This document shows, piece by piece, positions 1 through 9,644 of a stretch of DNA of 64,000 bases. Position 1 is the first letter of the stretch; each line of letters opens with the position of its first letter. Made by a program: the position numbers and the translations under genes. The notes beneath the pieces are model-generated. The model ran no database searches. It worked only from the letters and a program-made list of their open reading frames with translations, and was not told the origin of the DNA. Source of the stretch: Gemmatimonadota bacterium (GTDB taxonomy: Bacteria; Gemmatimonadota; Gemmatimonadetes; Gemmatimonadales; Gemmatimonadaceae); assembly GCA_016194585.1 (NCBI GenBank), contig JACQBG010000044.1, positions 62,001 to 126,000 of the forward strand, read 5' to 3'.

Positions 1-64
1 CCCCGCACCACTCGCCGCTTCGGTCGGCGGCGCCCGGCTCCACCTCCCCACCGGACCACCGACG

Positions 65-1675
65 ATGCACTTCCTTGCGCAGACCGCCGTGATCACGCTC
101 GCCGTCGTCAACGCACGCATCTGGACCGGTGACGCGCGACGCCCCTGGGCCGACGCGCTCGCCGTGGCCGGCGACCGGATCACCGCGGTGGGCTCGAGCG
201 CCGAGATCCGCAAGCTCGCGCCCGCCACGGCGCGCATCATCGACGCCCACGGCGCGATGGTCGCGCCGGGATTCACCGACGCGCACGTGCACTTCCTCGA
301 CGGCGGCTTCGCCCTGCAGTCGGTGAAGCTGCGCGACGCGAAGACGAAGGCCGAATTCATCCGCCGCATCGCCGCGTACGCGAAGACCGTCCCGGCCGGC
401 GCCTGGATCCTCAACGGCGACTGGGACCACGAGAACTGGGGCGGCGAACTGCCGCACAAGGAGTGGATCGACTCGGTCACGCCGAACAATCCCGTCTGGA
501 TCAATCGCCTCGACGGCCACATGAACCTCGCCAACAGCGCCGCGCTGAAGGCGGCCGGCGTGACGAAGGCCGTGAAGGACGTGAGCGGCGGCACGATCGT
601 GCGCGAGGCGAACGGCGAGCTCACCGGCATCTTCAAGGACAACGCGTCGGGCATCGTCGAAGGCCACATCCCGAACCCGTCCGACGCCCTCAAGGACCGC
701 GCCCTCGACGCGGCCATGACGTACGTCGCCGAGCAGGGGGTGACGTCGGTCGACAACATGGGGAGCTGGGACGACCTCGCGGTGTTCCGCCGCGCCCACG
801 ACGCGGGCCGGCTCCGCACGCGCATCTACGCCTACGTCCCGATCTCCACCTGGCAGCGCCTCGCGGGTGAGGTGAAGGCGAGGGGGCGCGGCGACGACTG
901 GCTCCGCATCGGCGGGCTCAAGGGATTCGTCGACGGCTCGATCGGCTCGCACACCGCGCTCATGCTCGAGCCGTTCACCGACAACCCGAACGACACGGGG
1001 TTGATGGTGAACACGCCGGAACACCTGTACGAGTGGACCTCGGCGGCCGACAAGGCCGGGCTGCAGGTGGCCGTGCACGCCATCGGCGACCGCGCCATCC
1101 GCATGCAGCTCGACATCTTCGAGCGCGTGGCGAAGGAGGACGGCCCGAAGGACCGCCGCTTCCGTATCGAGCACGCCCAGCACCCGACGTTCAGCGACAT
1201 CACGCGGTTCGGCACGCTCGGCGTGATCGCGTCGATGCAGCCGTACCACGCGATCGACGACGGCCGTTTCGTGGAGCGGGTGATCGGCCACGAGCGCGCC
1301 CGGAGCACGTACGCGTTCAAGTCGATGCTCGACGCCAAGGCGCCGCTCGCCTTCGGCAGCGACTGGTTCGTCGCACCGCCGACGCCGCTCGTCGGGATCT
1401 ACGCCGCGGTGACCCGCCGCACGCTCGACGACAAGAATCCCGGCGGCTGGTTCCCGGAACAGAAGATCACCGTGGAGCAGGCGTTGCGCGCGTACACCGC
1501 GGGCGGAGCGTACGCCGGCTTCGCCGAGAAGGACCGCGGCGTGCTCGCGAAGGGGATGCTCGCCGACTTCGTGATGATCGACAAGGATCTCACGAAGGTC
1601 GCGCCCGAGACGATCCGCGACGCGCAGGTGCTGCTGACGGTGGTGGGGGGGAAGGCGGTGTTCGAGCGGAAGTGA
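65..1675 (+). CDS. YtcJ-type metal-dependent amidohydrolase
   Basis: Hydrolase of the amidohydrolase superfamily (Amidohydro_3, YtcJ/AepA-like), 536 aa, expected to cleave an amide or C-N bond of an unidentified small molecule. Visible metal-site motifs in order are HVH at about residues 74-76 inside GFTDAHVHF, a second-domain His in HAIGDRA near 337, a His in EHAQHP near 369, and the late Asp in FGSDWF near 431. The first 15 residues are hydrophobic but no clear cleavage site follows, so location is uncertain. The start is the first ATG after the window begins and has no strong Shine-Dalgarno. Its 3' end faces the convergent lipoprotein gene across a long inverted repeat. Family assignment is secure; the substrate cannot be read from sequence. 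Confidence 0.85.
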   Translation: MHFLAQTAVITLAVVNARIWTGDARRPWADALAVAGDRITAVGSSAEIRKLAPATARIIDAHGAMVAPGFTDAHVHFLDGGFALQSVKLRDAKTKAEFIRRIAAYAKTVPAGAWILNGDWDHENWGGELPHKEWIDSVTPNNPVWINRLDGHMNLANSAALKAAGVTKAVKDVSGGTIVREANGELTGIFKDNASGIVEGHIPNPSDALKDRALDAAMTYVAEQGVTSVDNMGSWDDLAVFRRAHDAGRLRTRIYAYVPISTWQRLAGEVKARGRGDDWLRIGGLKGFVDGSIGSHTALMLEPFTDNPNDTGLMVNTPEHLYEWTSAADKAGLQVAVHAIGDRAIRMQLDIFERVAKEDGPKDRRFRIEHAQHPTFSDITRFGTLGVIASMQPYHAIDDGRFVERVIGHERARSTYAFKSMLDAKAPLAFGSDWFVAPPTPLVGIYAAVTRRTLDDKNPGGWFPEQKITVEQALRAYTAGGAYAGFAEKDRGVLAKGMLADFVMIDKDLTKVAPETIRDAQVLLTVVGGKAVFERK

Positions 1676-1700
1676 ACCGCGGGAACGCCCGAGATTCGCG

Positions 1701-1769
1701 CCGGCTAATTCCTGGGGGGATCAGATCTGATCATGTCGATCAGATCTGATCCCCCCAAGAATTCGCCGG
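1701..1769. repeat. Long inverted repeat, family A copy 1
   Basis: Two 32-base arms (1701-1732 and 1738-1769) matching at 30 of 32 positions surround a 5-base loop. The inner 19 bases are a perfect match, six G followed by ATCAGATCTGATC, and this inner unit contains the self-palindrome GATCAGATCTGATC. The outer part starts CCGGC and contains AATTC. A second copy with the same geometry lies at 52932-53004. It sits between two convergent genes, so one transcript hairpin could terminate both, although no T tract follows. A REP/BIME-like mobile repeat is the alternative. Confidence 0.85.
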
Positions 1770-1800
1770 GGCAGACCCCGCCGAACACCGCCGATCCGCG

Positions 1801-2805
1801 CTACGGCGCCAGCAATCGCTCGAGGAACGCTCCTATCCCGTGGAACTGGTCCACGTGGTCGGGCGCCGTGTTCCCCGCGAAGCCGAGCACCTCGAATCGG
1901 CCCGACTTCGACTCGCTCAGCTGCTGCATCCCCATGGGTCCCCACTCGAGCACGGGCACGCGCCTGAGGCCGAGCGCGCCGAGGAGCCAGTCCGTGCACT
2001 CGGTGGTGCTGGCGAACGTGCCGGGGAAGATCTCGGAATGCGTGATGACGAACCGCTTCTTCCCCTGCATCGCGAGGCGTGCGAACGCCGCGAACGGGGC
2101 GAGTCCCGCGCTGTCGATCGCGCCGCCGTCGGCCACCGGCTTGCCCTCGGGCAGGTACGACGTGTGGATGCCGTCGATGAGCAGCACGCCGTCGACGCGG
2201 GCGACGTCGGCCGGGCGGCGCAGGATCTCGCGGATCGCGCCGTAGCCGGCGCTCCACCCGCTGAGGAACACGCGCCCGATGCGCGGGGCGCCGCTGACGG
2301 CCGCGACGCGCGCGCGGATCGAATCGAGCAGCGTCGCATAGAGCAGCGTGTCGGCCGCGAACGGACGAGCGTACACACCCGACCCCGCGCCGAGGTACGT
2401 CGCGGCGACGATCACCGGGCGGTCCATCGCCGCCACCGCGCGGCGCGGCACCCAGGTCGCACCCATGAAATGGATGTCGAGATCGGCCGTCGGTGCGCCG
2501 AGCACGCGGCGAGGGATGAACAGCTCGACGGCCTTCGGCAACACGCCCGTTATGTCGACGCGGACGCCGTCGTCGTCACGCTGCGCGAGGCGCTCGTGCC
2601 GGCGCGTGTGCTCCTGCATCGGCGACGGATTCTGCGCGGCGGGCGCGGGGGCGGCCACCGGAGCCGTGACGGCCGCCTGTGCGGGAGCACTGCCCGTGGC
2701 CGGCGCGACCCCCGGAACGACGCGCGGCCCCGGCGCGTGGCACGCCAGGGCCGCGATCGCGACGACACCGGCGCCGAGCCGGCCCAGCGTCGTCGCGCGA
2801 GTCAC
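1801..2805 (-). CDS. Lipoprotein with alpha/beta-hydrolase-like fold
   Basis: A 334 aa predicted lipoprotein. The N-terminus has Arg, a hydrophobic stretch and a lipobox ending in Cys22 (ALAC), then an Ala/Pro-rich linker to about residue 60. The body carries a GWSAG nucleophile elbow with Ser near 185 and a C-terminal His in VDQFHG, as in alpha/beta hydrolases or esterases. The start is a GTG four bases after the stop of the upstream E1 gene (2 bases between them), so the two are probably co-transcribed and coupled. I do not recognise a specific family. A surface-anchored esterase or peptidase is an inference from the elbow motif. Confidence 0.72.
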   Translation of the reverse strand: MTRATTLGRLGAGVVAIAALACHAPGPRVVPGVAPATGSAPAQAAVTAPVAAPAPAAQNPSPMQEHTRRHERLAQRDDDGVRVDITGVLPKAVELFIPRRVLGAPTADLDIHFMGATWVPRRAVAAMDRPVIVAATYLGAGSGVYARPFAADTLLYATLLDSIRARVAAVSGAPRIGRVFLSGWSAGYGAIREILRRPADVARVDGVLLIDGIHTSYLPEGKPVADGGAIDSAGLAPFAAFARLAMQGKKRFVITHSEIFPGTFASTTECTDWLLGALGLRRVPVLEWGPMGMQQLSESKSGRFEVLGFAGNTAPDHVDQFHGIGAFLERLLAP

Positions 2806-2807
2806 GG

Positions 2808-4916
2808 TCAGTAGCCCGCGATCTCCTCGTACGCCTTCACGAACGTGCTCACCTGCGGCAGGATCGCGTCCTCGAGCTGCGGCGCGTAGCCGACGAACGT
2901 GTCGGTGCTCGCGACGCGCTTCACCGGCGCGTCGAGCCACGCGAAGCACTCGTCGGCGATGGCCGCCGCGATCTCGGCGCCGTAGCCCCACGAGAGCGAA
3001 TCCTCGTACGCCACGATCACCCGGCTCGTCTTCTTCACGCTCGCCATCACCGTCTCGCGGTCCCACGGCGACAGCGTGCGCAGGTCGATCACCTCGACGC
3101 TCAGTCCGCGCTCGGCCACTTCCTTCGCCGCCACGAGCGCGCGCTGCACCGTCGCGCCGTACGTCACCACCGTCACATCCGTCCCTTCGTGCACGATCTT
3201 CGCCTTGCCGAACGGGATCATGAAGTTCGGGCCGGGATACTGCGCCTTGTTGTACGTCTGACGGTACAGATGCTTGTGCTCGAGGAAGATCACCGGGTCG
3301 TCGCACCGGATGGCGGTGCGCAGCAACCCGTTCGCGTCGAGCGCGTTGCTCGGACACACGACACGCAGCCCGGGGCAGTGCGTGAACAGGCTGGCGCCCG
3401 TCTGCGAGTGGTAGATCGCGCCGCGGATGTAGCCGCCGTACGTCGTGCGGATCACCACCGGCGCCGTGAACAGGTTGTTGCTGCGCCACCGCATCGTCGC
3501 GAGCTCGTCGCGGATCTGCATGTACGCGGTCCAGATGTAGTCGAAGAACTGCACCTCGACCACGGGCTTGAAGCCGCGCGCCGCCAACCCGATCGCGCGC
3601 CCGACGATGTTCGCCTCGGCGAGCGGCGTGTTGTACACGCGCGTGCCGCCGAACTCCTTCTGCAGCCCCCACGTCACCTTGAAGACGCCGCCCTTCCCCT
3701 TGACCTTGCCGAGGTGTTCCTCGCGCGACACGTCGGCCACGTCCTCGCCGAACACGAGGATCTTCTTGTCGCGCCGCATCTCGTCTTTCATGCAGACGTT
3801 GAGCAGGTCGACCATCGTCGTCGGCTCGCCGGCGAACTGCGGGTCGTCCTCGGTGTCGAACTGCTCGCTCGTCGGGTCGACGTCGGGCGAGTACACCGCG
3901 AACTGCACCGTGCTCTCGTCGGGCTGCGGCTGAGCGAGCGCGTCGTCGGTCGCCGCCAGCACCTCGGCGTCGACGCTCTCGGCGATCTTCGCGATCTCGG
4001 CCTCGGTCGCGTACCCCTCGTCGACCAGCCACGTGGGGAAGTGCGTCACCGGGTCGCGCGCCGCGTCGGCCTCGCGCTCATCCTTCGGGCGGTACATGAC
4101 CTCGTCGTCGCTCAGCGAGTGCGAGTACGGGCGGATCACCTTCGCGTGCACGAGCGCCGGTCCCTTCCGCTCCCGGGCGTACTGCACCGCCTTCTGCATC
4201 GCCTCGTAGCTCGCGATGAGGTCGCAACCGTCCACCTGCTGCACGTACAGATCGGGGAAGTTCTTCACGAGCTCGCTGATCGAGCCGCCGGCCGTGTTCA
4301 CCTCCACCGGCACCGAGATCGCGTAGCCGTTGTCCTCGACGATGTAGACGACGGGGAGCTTGAGGTTCGACGCCGTGTTGAGCGACTCCCAGAACTCGCC
4401 CTGGCTCGTCGTGCCGTCGCCCGTGGTGCAGAGGACCACCTCGTCCCCCTTGAACGACGCATCGACCACGCCGTTCTGCTTCGCCCGCAGCGTCGCCTCG
4501 GCCGCGCCCACCGCCTGCAGGAACTGCGTCCCCGTGGGCGACGAGGTGGAGACGATGTTCAGCTCTTTGTGCCCCCAGTGGCTCGGCATCTGCCGGCCGC
4601 CCGAGTTGGGATCCTTGGCCGCGCCGACCGCCGAGTAGAGCATCTCGGCCGCGGTCATCCCCAGCTGCAGGCAGAGCGCGCGATCGCGGTAGTAGAGGTA
4701 GAACCAGTCGTACCCAGGCTTGAGCACCATCGCCGCCGCGGTCATCACGGCTTCGTGGCCGGCGCTCGAGATCTGGAAGAACGTCTTGTTCTGGCGCTTG
4801 AGCTGGATCTCCTTGTCGTCGATGCGGCGCGACAGGAGCATGGTGCGATAGGCCGCGACGAGCTGCTCGCGGGAGAGACCATGGGTGGCGCGGCGCGCCT
4901 TGGTCGAGGTGGCCAT
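2808..4916 (-). CDS. Fused 2-oxo acid dehydrogenase E1 alpha-beta
   Basis: Thiamine-diphosphate E1 component of a pyruvate or branched-chain 2-oxo acid dehydrogenase complex, 702 aa, with alpha and beta subunits in one chain. The alpha half contains the TPP motif [11 protein letters not shown] near residue 166 ending in an EDNGYA segment about 30 residues later. The beta half begins near residue 375 and contains the [15 protein letters not shown] and FFDYIW segments typical of BkdB/PdhB. The ATG at 4916 is preferred because an upstream frame extension is Arg/Pro-rich and unlike the family. E2 and E3 genes are not adjacent, so substrate preference (pyruvate or branched-chain) stays open. A TACCTTTA promoter-like box lies at 4978-4971 on this strand. 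Confidence 0.9.
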   Translation of the reverse strand: MATSTKARRATHGLSREQLVAAYRTMLLSRRIDDKEIQLKRQNKTFFQISSAGHEAVMTAAAMVLKPGYDWFYLYYRDRALCLQLGMTAAEMLYSAVGAAKDPNSGGRQMPSHWGHKELNIVSTSSPTGTQFLQAVGAAEATLRAKQNGVVDASFKGDEVVLCTTGDGTTSQGEFWESLNTASNLKLPVVYIVEDNGYAISVPVEVNTAGGSISELVKNFPDLYVQQVDGCDLIASYEAMQKAVQYARERKGPALVHAKVIRPYSHSLSDDEVMYRPKDEREADAARDPVTHFPTWLVDEGYATEAEIAKIAESVDAEVLAATDDALAQPQPDESTVQFAVYSPDVDPTSEQFDTEDDPQFAGEPTTMVDLLNVCMKDEMRRDKKILVFGEDVADVSREEHLGKVKGKGGVFKVTWGLQKEFGGTRVYNTPLAEANIVGRAIGLAARGFKPVVEVQFFDYIWTAYMQIRDELATMRWRSNNLFTAPVVIRTTYGGYIRGAIYHSQTGASLFTHCPGLRVVCPSNALDANGLLRTAIRCDDPVIFLEHKHLYRQTYNKAQYPGPNFMIPFGKAKIVHEGTDVTVVTYGATVQRALVAAKEVAERGLSVEVIDLRTLSPWDRETVMASVKKTSRVIVAYEDSLSWGYGAEIAAAIADECFAWLDAPVKRVASTDTFVGYAPQLEDAILPQVSTFVKAYEEIAGY

Positions 4917-5235
4917 GCGTCGGGAAGGCGAGGAGTCCTGGGGTCGCCGGTGTGCTGGCGGGGCAACACATAAAGGTAGCGCTCGCGGACGGCAGTGGGA
5001 GGGCAAGGCGCGAGGGGGCGAGGTCGAGTGGGAGTGCGAGCCGAGTGGGAGTGGGCCGTACGGCTGCGGCCACTGCGAGGGGCACTAGCGCGGCCACTAC
5101 CACTACCACTAACACGGCCAAGACCACTGGCAGTTCCGCGGCTTCCGATCTCTCCCTCGTCCGGCCAATCGCTCCGGCAACTGGACGCTCCGACGAACAT
5201 CACCCATCTTGGCACACCCTCAACTCGGTGTTCCG
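4917..5235. other. Intergenic region between divergent genes
   Basis: About 320 bases between the divergent E1 and membrane-protein genes. It holds the presumed E1 promoter (TACCTTTATG on the minus strand, 4978-4969), a purine-rich stretch with two GAGTGGGAGT copies around 5028-5053, and a short CAC-TAC triplet run at about 5094-5112. No frame here resembles a protein. Confidence 0.5.
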
Positions 5236-5769
5236 ATGCGACCCAAGTTGGTCAGCGGATCGTGCTTCATCGCCGTCGCGTTGCTCGTGCTCGCGCTCCG
5301 GGGTTATTGGGGGAGCGCAGCGGCGGCCGACGGCGTCCGCTTCGACGTCAGTCTGCGAAAGGTGACGCTCGTGCAGGCGTCACCGGTCACTTGCGACTAC
5401 CTCCGCGGCGTGGGGGCGGTGCAGCTCTGCGCGCCGGCGCCCGAGGCGGACCAGGCGTTCTCCATGCTCTGCGCGGCCCTGCCGCTGCTCACCACGGCCG
5501 CCATCTTTTCCTTCCTTTCGGGTGTCGTCACCATCCGCTCCCCGTACGGCGCCAAGGGGACAGCGGCCGCACTCGCCGGCGCGAGCTTCGCCGCCGCCTT
5601 CGCCGGGACCGCCTTCGCGAAGATCTCCATGCCGTTCGCCCTCTACGTGCTGGCCGAGCCCACGTTCCAGTTCGGCGGCTACGCGTACAAGTCCGCCTGG
5701 GCCGCCGTCGCGGTGCTGCTCTTCGCCGCCGGGCTCTCCACGACGAGCATGATGCTCCGCCACACCTGA
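5236..5769 (+). CDS. Small membrane protein of unknown function
   Basis: A 177 aa hydrophobic protein I do not recognise. It has an N-terminal membrane segment (residues about 6-22), a loop with two cysteines around residues 47-60, and three more hydrophobic segments (about 72-90, 105-125 and 150-168), so roughly four transmembrane helices. ATG 5236 is chosen because it is followed by a typical positive-then-hydrophobic start; a TTG at 5209 in the same frame would add nine residues. No Shine-Dalgarno is obvious for either. It is monocistronic, and the context gives no clue to function. Confidence 0.55.
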   Translation: MRPKLVSGSCFIAVALLVLALRGYWGSAAAADGVRFDVSLRKVTLVQASPVTCDYLRGVGAVQLCAPAPEADQAFSMLCAALPLLTTAAIFSFLSGVVTIRSPYGAKGTAAALAGASFAAAFAGTAFAKISMPFALYVLAEPTFQFGGYAYKSAWAAVAVLLFAAGLSTTSMMLRHT

Positions 5770-5864
5770 CACGCGGCGGCGCCTCGCACGGTCACGGCAT
5801 TTCGTACGGACCTTCCCCTACATCACACTGGTTACTCCCTGACTCCGGCGCCCCGGCTGGGCTG

Positions 5865-5881
5865 GCGACCTTTAAGGTCGC
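5865..5881. promoter_or_regulatory. Palindrome upstream of tyrosine phenol-lyase
   Basis: Perfect 8-base arms GCGACCTT and AAGGTCGC around a single T, 24 bases before the tpl start codon. It could be an operator or part of the promoter. The same GCGACCTTTAA string also occurs, as half the palindrome, directly before the nadE start (minus strand, 24846-24836), which favours a promoter element over a gene-specific operator. Confidence 0.4.
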
Positions 5882-5884
5882 TAA

Positions 5885-7360
<1,476 letters not shown>

Positions 7361-7465
7361 GCGACGGCGCTTTAGATCGGGGTGGGGAGGGGCGGCCGGC
7401 GCGGGTTACTCCGCGGCCGGCCGCTCTGCTTGCGGGTACGACTCGGCAACGACCCCCGGTTGCGC

Positions 7466-7473
7466 TACCTTAG
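7466..7473 (+). promoter_or_regulatory. Putative promoter element of secreted cluster
   Basis: TACCTTAG lies 29 bases before the GTG at 7503, in an AT-enriched spot of a GC-rich gap. It matches a TAnnTT element seen before other first genes in this window. No good -35 hexamer is visible. Confidence 0.35.
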
Positions 7474-7502
7474 GAGTCCCATCCCCCCGAGCCCTCATTC
7501 CC

Positions 7503-8810
7503 GTGTCGACCCCTGAACTGCCCCGCCGGTCGGCGGCGCATCCGCGCACCGCGCTGGCCGCGATGCTGGTGCTGCTCGCGGGCACGGTGCAGTGCAGCGG
7601 CGGGCCCACGGAGCCGAAGGTGGTGCCGGTGGGTACGGTGCAGGTCTCGCCGGCGAACGCGGCGCTGCTCGTCGGACAGGCGTCGCAGCTGTCGGCGGCG
7701 ACGCTCGACGCGGCCGGCAACGCGCTCGCGGGGCGCACGGTCACCTGGAGCAGCAGCGACGCCGGCAAGGCGTCGGTCTCCTCGTCCGGGCTGGTGAGCG
7801 CCGTCGCGCCGGGGAGCGCGACGATCACGGCGACGAGCGAAGGACGGTCGGGGACGGCGACGGTGACGGTGTCGCCCGTGCCGGTCGCGTCGGTCGCGGT
7901 CTCGGCGACGACGCTGCAGCTCCTCGTCGGGCAGACGCAGCAGTTGACCGCGGCCGGGAAGGATTCCGTCGGTGGCGCACTCACGGGACGCACGTTCACG
8001 TGGGCGTCGAGCGACAGCACGAAGGCGAAGGTCTCCGCCACCGGCCTCGTGACGGCGGTCGGCGCGGGGGTGGCGACGATCACCGTCTCGAGTGAGGGGA
8101 GATCCGCGTCGGTCGCCGTGACGGTGATCGGAGCGCCGGCCGGCGTCGCGTTCGCGAGCCAGCTCCTCTTCGTCGCGCCCAACGCGAGTGCCAGCACGAC
8201 GGTGAGCGTGGTCGACGTGAACAACCGCGTCGTGCCGGGCGCCACGCTCACCTATACGAGCCGCACGCCTTCCGTCGCGAGCGTATCGGCGTCGGGAACG
8301 GTGAACGGCGTCGCGGCGGGGCAGGCGGTGATCGTCGCGACCGTGAGCGGGAGCGCGACGCCGGTGGCCGACTCGCTCCTCGTGGTCGTCGCCGACGCGG
8401 CGACCCCGGTGCTGGCGACCAGCCTCGGCGCGATGACGCTCAAGAGCGACACGACGCTCACGGTCTCGGTCGTCGCGAACTGGGGGACGGGCGCGCCGAA
8501 GCTCGCGTCGGGGGTGCTCGTCGTGACGTGGAGCGCGAACGCGCTCACGCTCACCGCGACCAACACCGGGGCGCAGACGGTGCCGGCGGTGAACAACGCC
8601 TCGGCGTCCACCGGCACGCTGCAGCTCGCGTTCGCCGACGCGAACGGCTTCACGGGGAGCGCCGAGGTCGCGCGGCTCACCTTCCATGTGACGGCGCCGG
8701 TCGGCACGGCGGGGACGCTCACGGTCACGACGCGCGAGTTGGGCGCGTCGGACTTCACCGATCTCACGGCGGCGGCGGTCTCGGTGCTGCACCGCTTCGT
8801 GATCCGATGA
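7503..8810 (+). CDS. Big2 repeat lipoprotein with cohesin-like domain
   Basis: A 435 aa predicted exported protein. An Arg-containing N-terminus, a hydrophobic stretch and a Cys in GTVQC (about residue 32) look like a lipobox. Two clear Big2 immunoglobulin-like repeats (TWSSSD...GLVSAV and TWASSD...GLVTAV) and a third weaker one follow. The last 130 residues (VLATSLGAMTL to VSVLHRF) have the alternating strand pattern and LASGVLVVTWSANAL core of cohesin-type domains. GTG 7503 is chosen because the signal sequence begins there; the longer in-frame extension overlaps tpl. Its stop overlaps the next start (ATGA), so it heads a three-gene exported cluster. The cohesin call is from pattern, not a profile search. 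Confidence 0.75.
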   Translation: MSTPELPRRSAAHPRTALAAMLVLLAGTVQCSGGPTEPKVVPVGTVQVSPANAALLVGQASQLSAATLDAAGNALAGRTVTWSSSDAGKASVSSSGLVSAVAPGSATITATSEGRSGTATVTVSPVPVASVAVSATTLQLLVGQTQQLTAAGKDSVGGALTGRTFTWASSDSTKAKVSATGLVTAVGAGVATITVSSEGRSASVAVTVIGAPAGVAFASQLLFVAPNASASTTVSVVDVNNRVVPGATLTYTSRTPSVASVSASGTVNGVAAGQAVIVATVSGSATPVADSLLVVVADAATPVLATSLGAMTLKSDTTLTVSVVANWGTGAPKLASGVLVVTWSANALTLTATNTGAQTVPAVNNASASTGTLQLAFADANGFTGSAEVARLTFHVTAPVGTAGTLTVTTRELGASDFTDLTAAAVSVLHRFVIR

Positions 8811-9631
8811 CGCGACGCGCGTTGCGCGCCGGGTCGCTGGCGCTCGCGTGCGGCGCAGCGTCGTTCGCGCCGCGCGCTCACGCGCAGCGGGCGACCGCCG
8901 CGCGGTGCGCGCGCGCCGCCGACACGGTGGCGACGTCGTGGGTCGAGCTCGACCCGCCGAGCGGGCGCGGCGACGTCACCGCGCGGGTGTGCCTGCGGCC
9001 AGCCGTGAACGGTCCCGCGGTCGGCAGCTACCATGGCGAACTCACGTGGGATCCCGCGGTCGCACGCACGCTCGAGGCCGTGAGCGCCCGCGGCGGGTCG
9101 CGCGTCGTCAACGCGTCGGAGCGCGGCCGCGTGCGCTTCGCGGGCGCGTCGCCGGCCGGGTTCGCTTCGGGGGAACTGCTGCGAGTGCGACTGCGCACCG
9201 TGCGGCGCGGCCGGCCCGCGCGCATCGCGCTCATGTGGCGCGAGGTGAACGCCGCCGATGGCCGCTCGCTCCTCGCCGGACTCCGCGTCGACTCGGTCGC
9301 GCCGTGGCCCGCCATCGCATCGGCCTGTCGCCCGGGCGAGCTGCGTCTGATCGGTCTGAGTCCGGACACCGTCGATCTCGCCTCGGGCGACCGGCGCCCC
9401 GTCGTCGCCTCCGGCTGCGGCTTCGCCGCCGGCAACACCGTCAGCGTCGGTCCGGCGACGATGCGCGACGTGCCGTCGAGCGCGAACGGCACGCGCCTCG
9501 AGTTCGTCGTTCCGCTCACCCTCGATGCCACCGGCGAGGCGCCGCCGATGGCGATGCCCCCCGGCCGCGTGCTCGTGCACGTGACGACGCCGCGCGGCAC
9601 GTCGAACGCCCTGCCGCTCGTCCTGCGATGA
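8807..9631 (+). CDS. Secreted cohesin-like plus IPT/TIG protein
   Basis: A 274 aa protein with a signal peptide (cleavage likely after AHA near residue 24). Residues about 40-150 look like a cohesin-type sandwich (GSYHGELTWDPAVAR, later LLRVRLRTV). Residues about 175-272 resemble an IPT/TIG fold (GLSPDTVDL... SGCGFAAGNTVSVG... VVPLTL... LVHVTTPRGTSNALPLVL). The ATG overlaps the previous stop by four bases and the next gene starts 13 bases after its end, so all three are one transcription unit. It probably scaffolds or binds an extracellular partner; no catalytic motif is visible. Confidence 0.68.
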   Translation: MTRRALRAGSLALACGAASFAPRAHAQRATAARCARAADTVATSWVELDPPSGRGDVTARVCLRPAVNGPAVGSYHGELTWDPAVARTLEAVSARGGSRVVNASERGRVRFAGASPAGFASGELLRVRLRTVRRGRPARIALMWREVNAADGRSLLAGLRVDSVAPWPAIASACRPGELRLIGLSPDTVDLASGDRRPVVASGCGFAAGNTVSVGPATMRDVPSSANGTRLEFVVPLTLDATGEAPPMAMPPGRVLVHVTTPRGTSNALPLVLR

Positions 9632-9644
9632 CTCGGAGCGACCC

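Noticed and set aside
2679..4973. Long plus-strand open frame (764 codons) opposite the E1 gene
   Set aside because: It is Arg/His/Val-rich with no family features and is the mirror of a well-supported minus-strand gene; typical of antisense frames in GC-rich DNA.
7600..8400. Possible CRISPR or tandem DNA repeat
   Set aside because: The repetition is at protein level (Big2 domains); DNA copies diverge and there are no spacers.
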